A stretch of 8,201 bases of DNA. It comes from Rhizobacter sp. GTDB taxonomy: Bacteria; Pseudomonadota; Gammaproteobacteria; Burkholderiales; Burkholderiaceae_C. The stretch covers positions 1 through 8,201 of the forward strand of contig JANYFX010000287.1 in assembly GCA_025359585.1 (NCBI GenBank), written 5' to 3'. A model generated the notes under the pieces. That model worked only from the letters and a program-made list of their open reading frames with translations. It had not been told where the DNA came from and searched no databases. The position numbers and the translations under genes are program-made. Positions 1 through 6,839 of this stretch are shown here, piece after piece (the stretch's first letter is position 1; each line of letters begins with the position of its first letter).

Positions 1-686
1 ACCACGTCGCCTTCTTCGAGGTAGACGATCTGGTCGGTGACACCGGCCAGCGCCATCGCGTCGGACGCCAGAAAGTTCTCGCCTTCGCCCACGCCCAGGA
101 TCAGCGGCGAGCCTTCGCGCGCACCGATCACCCGCTGCGGCTCGTCGCGGCAGAACACTGCGATCGCGTAGGCGCCGCGCAGGCGAAGCGTGGCGCGCTG
201 CACCGCGTCGAACAGATCGCCGTCGTAGAGGTGGTCGACAAGGTGGGCGATGACTTCGGTGTCGGTCTGGCTGTTGAACACGTAGCCGCGGCCGATCAGT
301 TCGGCGCGCAGTTCGTCGTGGTTTTCGATGATGCCGTTGTGCACGAGCGCGATGCGCCCGACCTGTGTGCTGCCACCACTCACCGCGACCTGCGCGTCCG
401 ACACGCCGGGGCCGCGGCTGAAGTGCGGGTGCGCGTTGTGAACCACCGGCGCGCCGTGCGTGGCCCAGCGGGTGTGGGCGATGCCGGTGCCGCCGTGCAC
501 GCCATCGCGCGCCACCTCGGCGTCGAGCTCGGCCACACGCGAGGTGCTGCGGGCGCGGCGCAATTCGCCGCCCTGGTGCACCGCCACGCCGCAGGAGTCA
601 TAACCGCGGTATTCGAGGCGCTTCAGGCCTTCGATCAGGATCGGAACGATGTTGCGGTTGCTGACGGCGCCGACGATTCCACACAT
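1..686 (-). CDS. glmS: Glutamine--fructose-6-phosphate aminotransferase (isomerizing), N-terminal part
   Basis: GlmS makes glucosamine-6-phosphate from fructose-6-phosphate and glutamine, the first step toward UDP-GlcNAc for peptidoglycan and lipopolysaccharide; it is cytoplasmic. The 228 visible codons are the class II glutamine amidotransferase domain. The start MCGIVGAVSN places the nucleophile Cys2 directly after the initiator Met. Other family motifs are LEYRGYDS (24-31), HTRWATHG (71-78), HNGIIENH (116-123) and TDTEVIAHLV (141-150). The two SIS sugar-isomerase domains lie beyond the window edge. The ATG at 686 is set by Cys2 and has a purine-rich site AAGGAA (698-693) six bases upstream. 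Compared with E. coli GlmS as I remember it, the stretch before HNGIIEN (about residues 90-111) is longer, which I believe is common in betaproteobacterial copies. The gene is divergent from a Lrp-family regulator. Confidence 0.97.
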   Translation of the reverse strand, partial: MCGIVGAVSNRNIVPILIEGLKRLEYRGYDSCGVAVHQGGELRRARSTSRVAELDAEVARDGVHGGTGIAHTRWATHGAPVVHNAHPHFSRGPGVSDAQVAVSGGSTQVGRIALVHNGIIENHDELRAELIGRGYVFNSQTDTEVIAHLVDHLYDGDLFDAVQRATLRLRGAYAIAVFCRDEPQRVIGAREGSPLILGVGEGENFLASDAMALAGVTDQIVYLEEGDV

Positions 687-692
687 GGGATG

Positions 693-698
693 TTCCTT
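693..698 (-). promoter_or_regulatory. Ribosome binding site of glmS
   Basis: AAGGAA on the minus strand, six bases before the glmS ATG. It is one of the clearest Shine-Dalgarno matches in the window and supports the start at 686. Confidence 0.7.
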
Positions 699-739
699 GG
701 GGTGCTGGACAGGAAGCGAATGCTAGAGATCGGCCTCAG

Positions 740-768
740 AATTTAGTGTGCAAACTTGGCGGTTTCAA
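740..768 (-). promoter_or_regulatory. Probable sigma-70 promoter of glmS
   Basis: On the minus strand, TTGAAA (768-763) and TAAATT (745-740) are separated by exactly 17 bases. They match the -35 consensus at 5 of 6 positions and the -10 consensus at 4 of 6. Transcription would start near 733, giving a leader of about 47 nt before glmS. The boxes lie in the only markedly AT-rich stretch of this part of the window. The call rests on motif and spacing only. Confidence 0.5.
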
Positions 769-775
769 GAAATAA

Positions 776-797
776 TCGTTCACGATTCATTGAACGA
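776..797. promoter_or_regulatory. Perfect 7-bp dyad, candidate operator (dyad A)
   Basis: TCGTTCA (776-782) and TGAACGA (791-797) are exact inverted repeats with an 8-base spacer. The dyad lies just upstream of the proposed glmS -35 box and 29 bases before the ATG of the divergent Lrp-family gene. Lrp/AsnC regulators commonly bind dyads in their own promoter regions, so autoregulation is the natural reading. The binding protein is inferred. Confidence 0.4.
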
Positions 798-800
798 GAA

Positions 801-816
801 ATTTTCAGCTGAAAAT
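801..816. promoter_or_regulatory. Perfect 16-bp palindrome, candidate operator (dyad B)
   Basis: ATTTTCAGCTGAAAAT is identical to its reverse complement. Its centre is 22 bp, about two helical turns, from the centre of dyad A, so both would face the same side of the DNA. It ends nine bases before the ATG of the Lrp-family gene, where bound protein would block transcription or initiation. The AT-rich palindromic form is broadly like sites bound by Lrp-type proteins. It is short for an RNA terminator and has no following T-run. Confidence 0.45.
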
Positions 817-825
817 ATAGAGATC

Positions 826-1311
826 ATGGAATTATCAATCGACCTTGACGCCACGGATCTGCGCATCCTCGACCAGTTGCAGCGCGACGCATCGCTTTCC
901 AACCAGGACCTGGCCGCCACGATCCACACCTCGCCGGCCACCTGCCTGCGACGTGTGAAACGCCTCGTGGACAGCGGCGTGATCGAGCGGCGCGTGGCGA
1001 TTTTGTCGCCGCAAAAGCTCGGCGCGGGCTTGAGCGCCTTCGCAGAAGTGAGCCTCGACCGACAAGGCGCCGAGCACATCACAGCGTTCGAAGCACGGGC
1101 CGTCGCCGAGCCGGGCGTGCAGCAATGCCACCGCGTGTCGTCAGGCCCCGACCTGATGCTGCTGCTGCAGGTCGAAGACATGGCGGCTTACCACGCACTG
1201 GTGCAGCGCCTGTTCACGCAAGACGCCAACGTGCGCAACGTGAAAACATTTTTCAGCGTGCACCGGGCCAAGTTCGACCCGTCGATCCGGCTGCCACCGC
1301 TCACTGCTTGA
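826..1311 (+). CDS. Lrp/AsnC family transcriptional regulator
   Basis: A 161-aa DNA-binding regulator of the feast/famine family, which usually responds to amino acids. Residues 7-56 hold the winged helix-turn-helix: LDATDLRILDQLQRDASLS, then the recognition region TSPATCLRRVKRLVDSGVIER (35-55, quoted in part). Residues about 66-147 form the RAM ligand-binding and oligomerization domain, with the typical SGPDLMLLL stretch (106-114). Length is normal for the family. I chose the ATG at 826; a GTG at 748 would add 26 AT-rich codons spanning both dyads and unlike the family N-terminus. The Shine-Dalgarno is weak (AGAG close to the ATG). The gene is divergent from glmS and overlaps the convergent methyltransferase gene by 11 bp at the stop codons. 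The effector and regulon cannot be read from the sequence. Confidence 0.93.
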   Translation: MELSIDLDATDLRILDQLQRDASLSNQDLAATIHTSPATCLRRVKRLVDSGVIERRVAILSPQKLGAGLSAFAEVSLDRQGAEHITAFEARAVAEPGVQQCHRVSSGPDLMLLLQVEDMAAYHALVQRLFTQDANVRNVKTFFSVHRAKFDPSIRLPPLTA

Positions 1312-2494
1312 TGACGACCAGCCCCTTGAGGTATTCGCCTTCGGGAAAGGTCACGGTCATCGGGTGGTCGGGCGCTGCGGCGAGGCGCGCATGGAACAGG
1401 CCGTCGATGCCGGCGTCGAGCCCGGCGCCGGCCACGATCTTGTGGAACAGGTCGAAGGGGATGCCACCCGAGCACGAGAACGTGAACAGCACGCCGCCCG
1501 GTTCCAGCAGCATGAAAGCGAGGCGGTTGATGTCTTTGTAGGCACGCGCGGCGCGCTCGGCGTGGGCGGCGGTGGGTGCGAACTTGGGCGGGTCGAGCAC
1601 GATCGCGTCGAAGCGGCGGCCTTGCGCCAGCATCGTGCGCAGGGTCTTGTTCACGTCGGCATCGAGCGTGGTGTGGCGCGACATGTCGAAGCCTTCGGCG
1701 CCGAAGTTCATGGCCACGTGCGTGTTCGCGCGGGCCAGCGCCGGGGCCGACGAATCGACGCTCGTCACCTCTTGCGCGCCACCGGCGAACGCGGCCACGC
1801 TGAAGCCGCCGGTGTAGCAGTAGCAGTTCAACACACGCTTGCACCCGAAGTGGCGCACCGTGTCGGCAAAGAGCTTTCGGCTGTCACGCTGGTCGAGATA
1901 AAAACCAGTCTTGTGGCCTTCTGCCACGTCGACGTTCAGGCGCCAGCCGTGCTCGGCGATCGTCACCTCGGTCGCACCTTCACCACGCAGCCAGCCGGTC
2001 TTCGGCTCCAGGCCTTCGAGCGTGCGCACGTTCGAATCGCTGCGTTCGTAAAGGCGCGACAGGCCGGTCGCCCTCAGCAGTTGATCGGCAATGGCCTCCT
2101 TCCAGCGCTCGACCCCGACCGACAGAAACTGCGCGCTCAGTGTGTCGGCATAACGATCGACGATCAAACCCGGCAGGCCATCGGCTTCACCGTGGATCAG
2201 GCGCACACCGTCGCTCGCGACGGCCAGCCGGGCGCGCAGCGCTACAGCGCGGTTGATTCGGCGCTCGAAGAAGGCGGCGTCGATGCGTTCGGTCTCAACG
2301 AAGCTCCAGGCCCGCAGCCGGATCATCGAGCTCGGGCTGTACGAGGCCCAGGCAGCGAACTTGCCATCGGCCGACTGCACCCGCACCGTCTCGCCCGGGT
2401 CGGCCTTGCCGCTGGCGATGCTGCCCTCGAAGACCCAGGGGTGGCGGCGTTGCAGCGAACGTTCCTTGCCGTCGCGCAGGGTGATGGTTTTCAT
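1301..2494 (-). CDS. rlmI: RlmI-like 23S rRNA (cytosine-C5) methyltransferase
   Basis: A class I SAM-dependent RNA methyltransferase of 397 aa; E. coli RlmI, which makes m5C1962 in 23S rRNA, is almost the same length. Residues about 1-75 look like the N-terminal PUA RNA-binding domain (KTITLRDGKERSLQRRHPWVF). A linking region includes GEADGLPGLIVDRY (102-115). The SAM-binding motif I is LNCYCYTGGFSV (222-233), motif IV is DPPKF (301-305), and FSCSGG (339-344) carries Cys341, the likely catalytic cysteine. The ATG at 2494 starts seven bases after the xerC stop; a longer frame to 2662 would only overlap xerC. No strong Shine-Dalgarno is visible, so translational coupling to xerC is plausible. 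The exact target base is inferred from family membership; an RlmI paralogue is the main alternative. Confidence 0.92.
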   Translation of the reverse strand: MKTITLRDGKERSLQRRHPWVFEGSIASGKADPGETVRVQSADGKFAAWASYSPSSMIRLRAWSFVETERIDAAFFERRINRAVALRARLAVASDGVRLIHGEADGLPGLIVDRYADTLSAQFLSVGVERWKEAIADQLLRATGLSRLYERSDSNVRTLEGLEPKTGWLRGEGATEVTIAEHGWRLNVDVAEGHKTGFYLDQRDSRKLFADTVRHFGCKRVLNCYCYTGGFSVAAFAGGAQEVTSVDSSAPALARANTHVAMNFGAEGFDMSRHTTLDADVNKTLRTMLAQGRRFDAIVLDPPKFAPTAAHAERAARAYKDINRLAFMLLEPGGVLFTFSCSGGIPFDLFHKIVAGAGLDAGIDGLFHARLAAAPDHPMTVTFPEGEYLKGLVVIKQ

Positions 2495-2501
2495 GGCGGG
2501 T

Positions 2502-3443
2502 TCAGGATTTGCGCTTCGCGCGCGGGTGCGCGGCGTCATACACCTTCGAGAGGTGCCCGAAGTCGAGCTTCGTGTAGACCTGCGTGGTCGTGATGTTGGC
2601 GTGACCGAGCAGTTCCTGCACCGCACGCAGGTCACCGCTGGACTGCAGCAGATGGGTCGCAAACGAGTGCCGCAGCATGTGCGGGTGCACGTGGGTCGGC
2701 AGGCCGGCTTTCAGTGCGCGCGCTTTCAGGCGCGAGCGCACCTGGCTCGCCGTGAGGCGTGTGCCGCGGTTGCTGACGAACAGGGCCGGCTCGTCGGCAA
2801 GCGCCATCTGCGCGCGCACTTCGACCCAGTCGCGCAGTGCTTTCAACGCCATCGAGCCCACCGGCACGCTGCGGCGTTTGCTGCCTTTGCCGAGCACGTG
2901 CGCGCTCGCGTCACTCGCATCGATCCAGCCCGCCGCTTCGCTGCCGGCCTGCAGGTCGAGCCCGGTCAACTCGCCGACGCGCAGCCCGCAGCCGTACAAC
3001 AACTCGACGATGCACTGGTCGCGCGCCGCCAGCACCGCGTTGCCACCTTCGTCGTCGGCCGGCGGCTCGGCCAGCGCCATCGCGTGGTCGACCGACAGCG
3101 CCTTGGGCAGCGGCTTCGCGCCCTTCGGCGCGCGCACGCCTTCGACCGGGTTCAGCGCCACCAGCGCGTCGCGCCCGAGCCAGCGGTACAGACCGCGCCA
3201 CGCCGACAGGGCGATCGCGATGCTGCGTGGCGCAAGGCCCCGCGAATGAAGTTGCGCGGCCCATCGCCGCACGTGGTGGGTCTGCACTTCGCGCAAGGGC
3301 ACCGGCATCGCCGCAGCGAACGCGTGCAGCCACTTGAACGCATCGCCATACATCGCCAGCGTGCGCTCGGCCAGGCGGCGCTCGACCCGCAGGTGTTGCA
3401 GATGGCGCCGGACGACGTCGTCGAGATCCGGCGTGTCTGGCAT
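2502..3443 (-). CDS. xerC: Tyrosine recombinase XerC
   Basis: Site-specific recombinase that with XerD resolves chromosome dimers at dif. The protein has 313 aa, slightly longer than E. coli XerC (298). Residues about 5-95 are the SAM-like core-binding domain (LRVERRLAERTLAMYGDAF), and 110-300 the catalytic domain. All six expected catalytic residues are visible: Arg155 (GLRVGEL), Lys186 (GKGSKRR), His255 and Arg258 (HPHMLRHSFA), His281 (LLGHANI) and Tyr290 (TTQVYT). The ATG at 3443 begins eight bases after the DUF484 stop and fits the family N-terminus; upstream extension would run inside DUF484. The order dapF, DUF484, xerC matches the arrangement known from E. coli and supports XerC over XerD or a phage integrase. 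The stretch 127-135 (PPADDEGGN) looks like a small loop addition. Confidence 0.95.
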   Translation of the reverse strand: MPDTPDLDDVVRRHLQHLRVERRLAERTLAMYGDAFKWLHAFAAAMPVPLREVQTHHVRRWAAQLHSRGLAPRSIAIALSAWRGLYRWLGRDALVALNPVEGVRAPKGAKPLPKALSVDHAMALAEPPADDEGGNAVLAARDQCIVELLYGCGLRVGELTGLDLQAGSEAAGWIDASDASAHVLGKGSKRRSVPVGSMALKALRDWVEVRAQMALADEPALFVSNRGTRLTASQVRSRLKARALKAGLPTHVHPHMLRHSFATHLLQSSGDLRAVQELLGHANITTTQVYTKLDFGHLSKVYDAAHPRAKRKS

Positions 3444-3451
3444 GGCGACGC

Positions 3452-4141
3452 TCAGCCGCGCGGCGGCAGCAAGCGCGAGAGCGCTGCGCTCGCGAGTTCG
3501 CCGATGCGCACCAGGAATTCGGTGCCCATGTCGGCGGTGTAGCGCGTGGCGTCGGGCGACGCCAGCACGAGCATGCCGAACGCGCCGGGGCTGCCCGCTT
3601 CGCGCAGCGGGATCAAGGCCATCGACATCGCGCTCTTCGGCTCTTCGAGCCATTGCGCGGCTTCGAAGCCGGCGTTCACGCCGCAATAAGGCGCGGTCAG
3701 GCTGCCCGCAAAACTCTTCACGTCGTCGCTGACGGTCTGCGCGAAAGGCATCGCGGCGAACGGCTCGGCGCCGCCCCACACGCGGATGCCGCCTTGCGGA
3801 ATCAGGAAGTGGTGCAACAACTCGCGCACCAGCACCTCGGGCAGTTCGGCCGGCTGCGGCGTGAGCATCAGCGCGCGCGTCCAGCGGTGCAGCTTGTCGG
3901 CGATGACGACGTTGTCTTGCCCGTGGCGGATCATCTCGATGATCTTGTGCTCCAGGCCTTTGATCTTGTCGCGCAGCATTTCCATCTGCCGCTCCTGCAG
4001 CGAGACGGCGCGCTGGCCGTGCGGGCTGGTGAGCTGCACCGAACCCAGCAACTCGGCGTGGCGCTCGAAGAAGCCGGGCGTCTGCGCCAGGTAGTTGGCG
4101 ATGTCGGCTTCGGTGATGCCCTGGATGCCGGATGCGCTCAT
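3452..4141 (-). CDS. DUF484 family protein
   Basis: A 229-aa cytoplasmic protein of the DUF484 (YigA-like) family, of unknown biochemical role, regularly encoded between dapF and xerC. The N-terminus has the family signature ITEADIANYLAQTPGFFERH (9-28) followed by LLGSVQLTSPHG. Residues about 48-75 (LQERQMEMLRDKIKGLEHK) should form a coiled coil. The rest, about 80-225, has the look of a GAF-like domain, for example SMALIPLREAG and FGMLVLASPDATRY. The ATG at 4141 follows the dapF stop by 22 bases; the last 12 of those are a copy of the dapF tail (see the tandem repeat). The Shine-Dalgarno is weak. Membership is seen in the sequence; a role linked to XerC is only suggested by the neighbourhood. 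Confidence 0.9.
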   Translation of the reverse strand: MSASGIQGITEADIANYLAQTPGFFERHAELLGSVQLTSPHGQRAVSLQERQMEMLRDKIKGLEHKIIEMIRHGQDNVVIADKLHRWTRALMLTPQPAELPEVLVRELLHHFLIPQGGIRVWGGAEPFAAMPFAQTVSDDVKSFAGSLTAPYCGVNAGFEAAQWLEEPKSAMSMALIPLREAGSPGAFGMLVLASPDATRYTADMGTEFLVRIGELASAALSRLLPPRG

Positions 4142-4151
4142 GGATGCTTGC

Positions 4152-4175
4152 TCACAGTTCGATTCACAGTTCGAT
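4152..4175. repeat. 12-bp perfect tandem duplication over the dapF stop codon
   Basis: The unit TCACAGTTCGAT (plus strand) occurs at 4152-4163 and again directly at 4164-4175. On the coding strand the unit spells Ile-Glu-Leu-stop, so the last three codons and stop of dapF are repeated in frame. A read-through ribosome would meet a second stop 12 bases later. The copy fills more than half of the 22-nt gap to the DUF484 gene. Confidence 0.9.
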
Positions 4176-5018
4176 CACTCCTTCAAAGACGGATATCGCG
4201 GGGCCGGTCATCAGCACGTGACTCTCACCGCCGCGCCACTCGATCGTCAGGTTCCCGCCACGCGCTTCGACGTCGACGCGCGCGTCGAGCAGGCCGAGGC
4301 GAATGCCGGCAACGACCGCCGCGCACGCCCCGGTGCCGCAGGCCAGCGTTTCGCCGGCGCCACGTTCGTGCACACGCAGGCGGATGCGGCTGCGGCTCAC
4401 GACCTGCATGAAACCGGCGTTCACGTGGCGCGGGAAGCGCGCATGCGTTTCAACCAGCGGGCCGTTCGTTGCAACTGGAGCGGTATCGACATCGGCCACG
4501 ATCTGCACCGCGTGCGGGTTGCCCATCGACAGCACGGCGACCTCGACGGTCTGGCCGGCCACATCGAGCGGCCAGAGCGAAAAGTCGCCGAGCCGGCGCG
4601 CGCTCAGACCCTCAGAGTCGAAAGGCACACGGGCCAGGTCGAAGACCGGCGCGTTCATGTCCACGGTCACGCGGCCATCGTCCTGCAGTCGCAGTTCGAG
4701 CACGTTGTTCATCGTGGTCACACGCAGCGTGCTCTTGGGCGACAGGCCCTTGTCGCGCACGTAGCGCACGAAACAGCGCGCGCCGTTGCCGCAGTGTTCG
4801 ACCTCGTCGCCACTGCCGCCGTTGAAGATGCGGTAGCCGAAGTCGATGTCCGGCGTGTTGCTGGGTTCGATCATCAGGATCTGGTCGGCGCCGACGCCGA
4901 AGCGCCGATCGCCGAGCGCGCGCATCTGCGCGTCGCTCAATTCGATGGGCGCACGCGTGGCGTCGAGCACGACGAAGTCGTTGCCGGCGCCCTGCATCTT
5001 GGTGAAGTGCAACTTCAT
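4164..5018 (-). CDS. dapF: Diaminopimelate epimerase
   Basis: DapF interconverts LL- and meso-diaminopimelate in lysine and peptidoglycan synthesis, using two cysteines as acid and base. The 284-aa length is normal. The start MKLHFTKMQGAGNDFVVLD is the classic N-terminus. Cys76 in HCGNGARC (75-82) and Cys227 in ACGTGACA (226-233) are the two catalytic cysteines; GNPHAV (166-171) and HERGAGET (217-224) are further substrate-pocket motifs. The ATG at 5018 is chosen because upstream sequence to 5120 is unlike the family and overlaps the preceding gene. The Shine-Dalgarno is weak, though a GATAAT hexamer sits about ten bases upstream; no partner -35 at proper spacing was found. It ends in the duplicated stop region and probably shares a transcript with DUF484, xerC and rlmI. 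Confidence 0.97.
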   Translation of the reverse strand: MKLHFTKMQGAGNDFVVLDATRAPIELSDAQMRALGDRRFGVGADQILMIEPSNTPDIDFGYRIFNGGSGDEVEHCGNGARCFVRYVRDKGLSPKSTLRVTTMNNVLELRLQDDGRVTVDMNAPVFDLARVPFDSEGLSARRLGDFSLWPLDVAGQTVEVAVLSMGNPHAVQIVADVDTAPVATNGPLVETHARFPRHVNAGFMQVVSRSRIRLRVHERGAGETLACGTGACAAVVAGIRLGLLDARVDVEARGGNLTIEWRGGESHVLMTGPAISVFEGVIEL

Positions 5019-5065
5019 GGGTGAATTATCGCAGCGCAGTACAGCGCCACGCGGCCGCAAACATC

Positions 5066-5941
5066 TCAATACAACGAAGGCTCGCCGGCAGGCCGCGTCT
5101 TGAAACGTTTGTGCACCCACAGGTACTGAGCCGGGCTGGAGCGGATTTCCGATTCGATCCAGCGGTTCATCGCGGCCGTGTCGGCCAGCGCATCGGCACT
5201 CGGGAAATGCTCCAACGGCGGCAGGAAACGCACGCGGTAGCCCTGCCCGCCCGGCAAGGCTTCAGCAACGATCGGCTGCACCACCATGTTCAGCGCTCGC
5301 GCCAGACGCGAGGGCGCGAGCAGCGTGGCGGCCGGCACGTTGAAGAACGGCACGTAGGCGGCATCGCGCTCGCCGAAGTCCATGTCGGGCAGGTTGAAGA
5401 ACGCGTCGCCACGTCGAATGGCTCGGAGCAGCGGCTTGGCCGAATCGGCGCGCGGAAAGATCTCGGCATTGCCCAGCCGCAGCCGGCCGCGCCGGATCGC
5501 CGCGTCGATCTGCGGGTTGCTCTGCTCCTGGTACATCGAGACGACCTTGCGGGTCTGGTACAGCAGCACCGACACGCCCGCCACGTCGAGTGCCATGAAG
5601 TGCGGCACCAGCCACATCACGGGCCTTTCGCTGCGCTCGGCGAGACCCACATCGCCTTCGATCCGGATCAGCCGCTTGAGCCGCTCGGCCGGTGCGTACC
5701 AGAGCAGGCCGCGCTCGAGGATGCTGCGCCCCAGCCACTGGAAGTGTTCGCGCACGAGCTGCGTGCGTTCGAACAGTGACTTCTCCGGGAAACACAACTC
5801 GACGTTGCGCAGCGCGATGCGCCTGCGCGAGCCGGCCACGGCGTGCAGCAAGCGCCCGAGCGCGCGCCCGAAGAAGGCCTGCGCCGACAGCGGCAGCCAG
5901 TGAAACAGCCACAGCGTGCCCAGAAGAATTCGTGCGCCCAA
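5066..5941 (-). CDS. LpxL/HtrB-type lysophospholipid acyltransferase (second copy)
   Basis: A membrane-anchored acyltransferase of the lipid A late-acylation family, which moves a fatty acid from acyl-ACP to lipid A or a related lipid at the inner membrane. With the TTG start used here it has 291 aa. A hydrophobic N-terminal segment (about 5-25, LLGTLWLFHWLPL) is the likely anchor. The catalytic HX4D motif is HFMALD (His114, Asp119), followed by LPDMDFGERD (184-193), VPFFNVPAAT, and the C-terminal QYLWVHKRFKTRP. The start is uncertain: GTG at 6022 would overlap the upstream gene by 52 bases, TTG at 5941 has a GGGA six bases before it, and CTG at 5974 would overlap the upstream stop as CTGA. 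The specific acyl chain and acceptor cannot be told from sequence. It lies 47 bases before dapF. Confidence 0.88.
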   Translation of the reverse strand: MGARILLGTLWLFHWLPLSAQAFFGRALGRLLHAVAGSRRRIALRNVELCFPEKSLFERTQLVREHFQWLGRSILERGLLWYAPAERLKRLIRIEGDVGLAERSERPVMWLVPHFMALDVAGVSVLLYQTRKVVSMYQEQSNPQIDAAIRRGRLRLGNAEIFPRADSAKPLLRAIRRGDAFFNLPDMDFGERDAAYVPFFNVPAATLLAPSRLARALNMVVQPIVAEALPGGQGYRVRFLPPLEHFPSADALADTAAMNRWIESEIRSSPAQYLWVHKRFKTRPAGEPSLY

Positions 5942-5970
5942 GCGTTGTCCCGGTGTGTGCTCTTGCGCGC

Positions 5971-6834
5971 TCAGTCGACCGAAGCGTTGGCGCGCGGCTG
6001 TTTGTAGCGGTGGTAACCCCACAAGTACTGCTGCGGGCGCTGCCGGATCAAACGCTCCATCGCGCGGTTGATGACGGCGGCCGATTCTGCCTGACTGTTT
6101 TCGCCCGTCGGCAGCGCCTCACCGAGCGCCGACACACGCACCGTGTAGCCCGCGCCGTGGCGCAGCCGCTCGCCCCAGATCAAGAGTGGCACCGCGCCGG
6201 TCTGCTGCACCAGGCGCGCGGCAAGCGTCATCGTGTAGGCCGGTTTGGCGAAGAACGGCACCCACACGCCCATGCCGTCGGGCGGCACCTGGTCGGGCAG
6301 CAGGCCGACCGCTTGGCCGCGGCGCAGCGCTCGGATCATCTGGCGCACACCGGCGAGCGTGGCCGGCGCCGTGGCCACGCCGGGGCGGGCGCGCGAGCCG
6401 TCCATCACGGCCCGCAGCAAGGGCTTGCGTGCCGGGCGGTAGAGCACCGTGATCGGGCCGTACTCGGCCGCAAAACTCTGCGCGCAGGCCTGCGCGGTGA
6501 CTTCGAAGCTGCCCATGTGCGGCGTCAGCAGCACGATGCCCTTGCGCTGCTTCAGCGCTTCGACCAGCAGCGCCTCGCCTTCCCAGTTCAGGCGTGGTCG
6601 GATCGGCTCGTCGGCGGGTCGCAGCCACAGGAAGGGCAGCTCCATCACGAGCCGCCCGGCCTCGGCGATGGCAGGGCGTGCGTCTTGCCGCGAAATGCCG
6701 GCCTGGGCCGCGTTTTGCTTGAAACGGCGGCGGTAGGCGGGCGAGGCGGCGTAGGTGATCCAGCCGAGGGCACCCCCTAAGGCGTGCAAAAACCACAGGG
6801 GGCAGCGGGCGAGCCAGCGAAACAGCCTCAACAT
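5971..6834 (-). CDS. LpxL/HtrB-type lysophospholipid acyltransferase (first copy)
   Basis: A 287-aa member of the same acyltransferase family, first in the minus-strand gene run. The N-terminal hydrophobic stretch (about 4-30, RLFRWLARCPLWFLHALGG) is a membrane anchor. Catalytic HX4E is HMGSFE (His106, Glu111) in the context LLTPHMGSFEVTA. LPDQVPPDG (179-187), VPFFAKPAYT (192-201) and the end QYLWGYHRYKQPR are typical. It uses Glu in the motif where its neighbour has Asp, and the two proteins differ along most of their length, so this is an old pair rather than a fresh duplication. The ATG at 6834 opens right at the hydrophobic segment; extension to 6942 would enter the metK leader on the opposite strand and is unlike the family. 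No good Shine-Dalgarno is present. Substrate choice (lauroyl, myristoyl or other) is unknown. Confidence 0.92.
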   Translation of the reverse strand: MLRLFRWLARCPLWFLHALGGALGWITYAASPAYRRRFKQNAAQAGISRQDARPAIAEAGRLVMELPFLWLRPADEPIRPRLNWEGEALLVEALKQRKGIVLLTPHMGSFEVTAQACAQSFAAEYGPITVLYRPARKPLLRAVMDGSRARPGVATAPATLAGVRQMIRALRRGQAVGLLPDQVPPDGMGVWVPFFAKPAYTMTLAARLVQQTGAVPLLIWGERLRHGAGYTVRVSALGEALPTGENSQAESAAVINRAMERLIRQRPQQYLWGYHRYKQPRANASVD

Positions 6835-6839
6835 TTTTC

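Noticed and set aside
748..825. N-terminal extension of the Lrp-family gene from a GTG at 748
   Set aside because: The added 26 residues are encoded by AT-rich DNA containing both dyads and overlap the glmS promoter; the family N-terminus fits the ATG at 826.
1364..2593. 409-codon open frame on the plus strand, with similar long ones at 2253-3542, 3653-4411 and 5692-6780
   Set aside because: All lie opposite well-supported genes (rlmI, xerC, DUF484, dapF, acyltransferases) and have low-complexity Ala/Arg/His-rich translations typical of GC-rich shadow frames.
2502..3443. Tyrosine recombinase as a sign of a phage or integrative element
   Set aside because: Full XerC catalytic set and the conserved dapF-DUF484-xerC order show a housekeeping gene; no att repeats, tRNA or phage genes lie nearby.
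5019..5065. Separate dapF promoter in the 47-nt gap
   Set aside because: A GATAAT hexamer is present but no -35 box at 16-18 bases; not enough to call.
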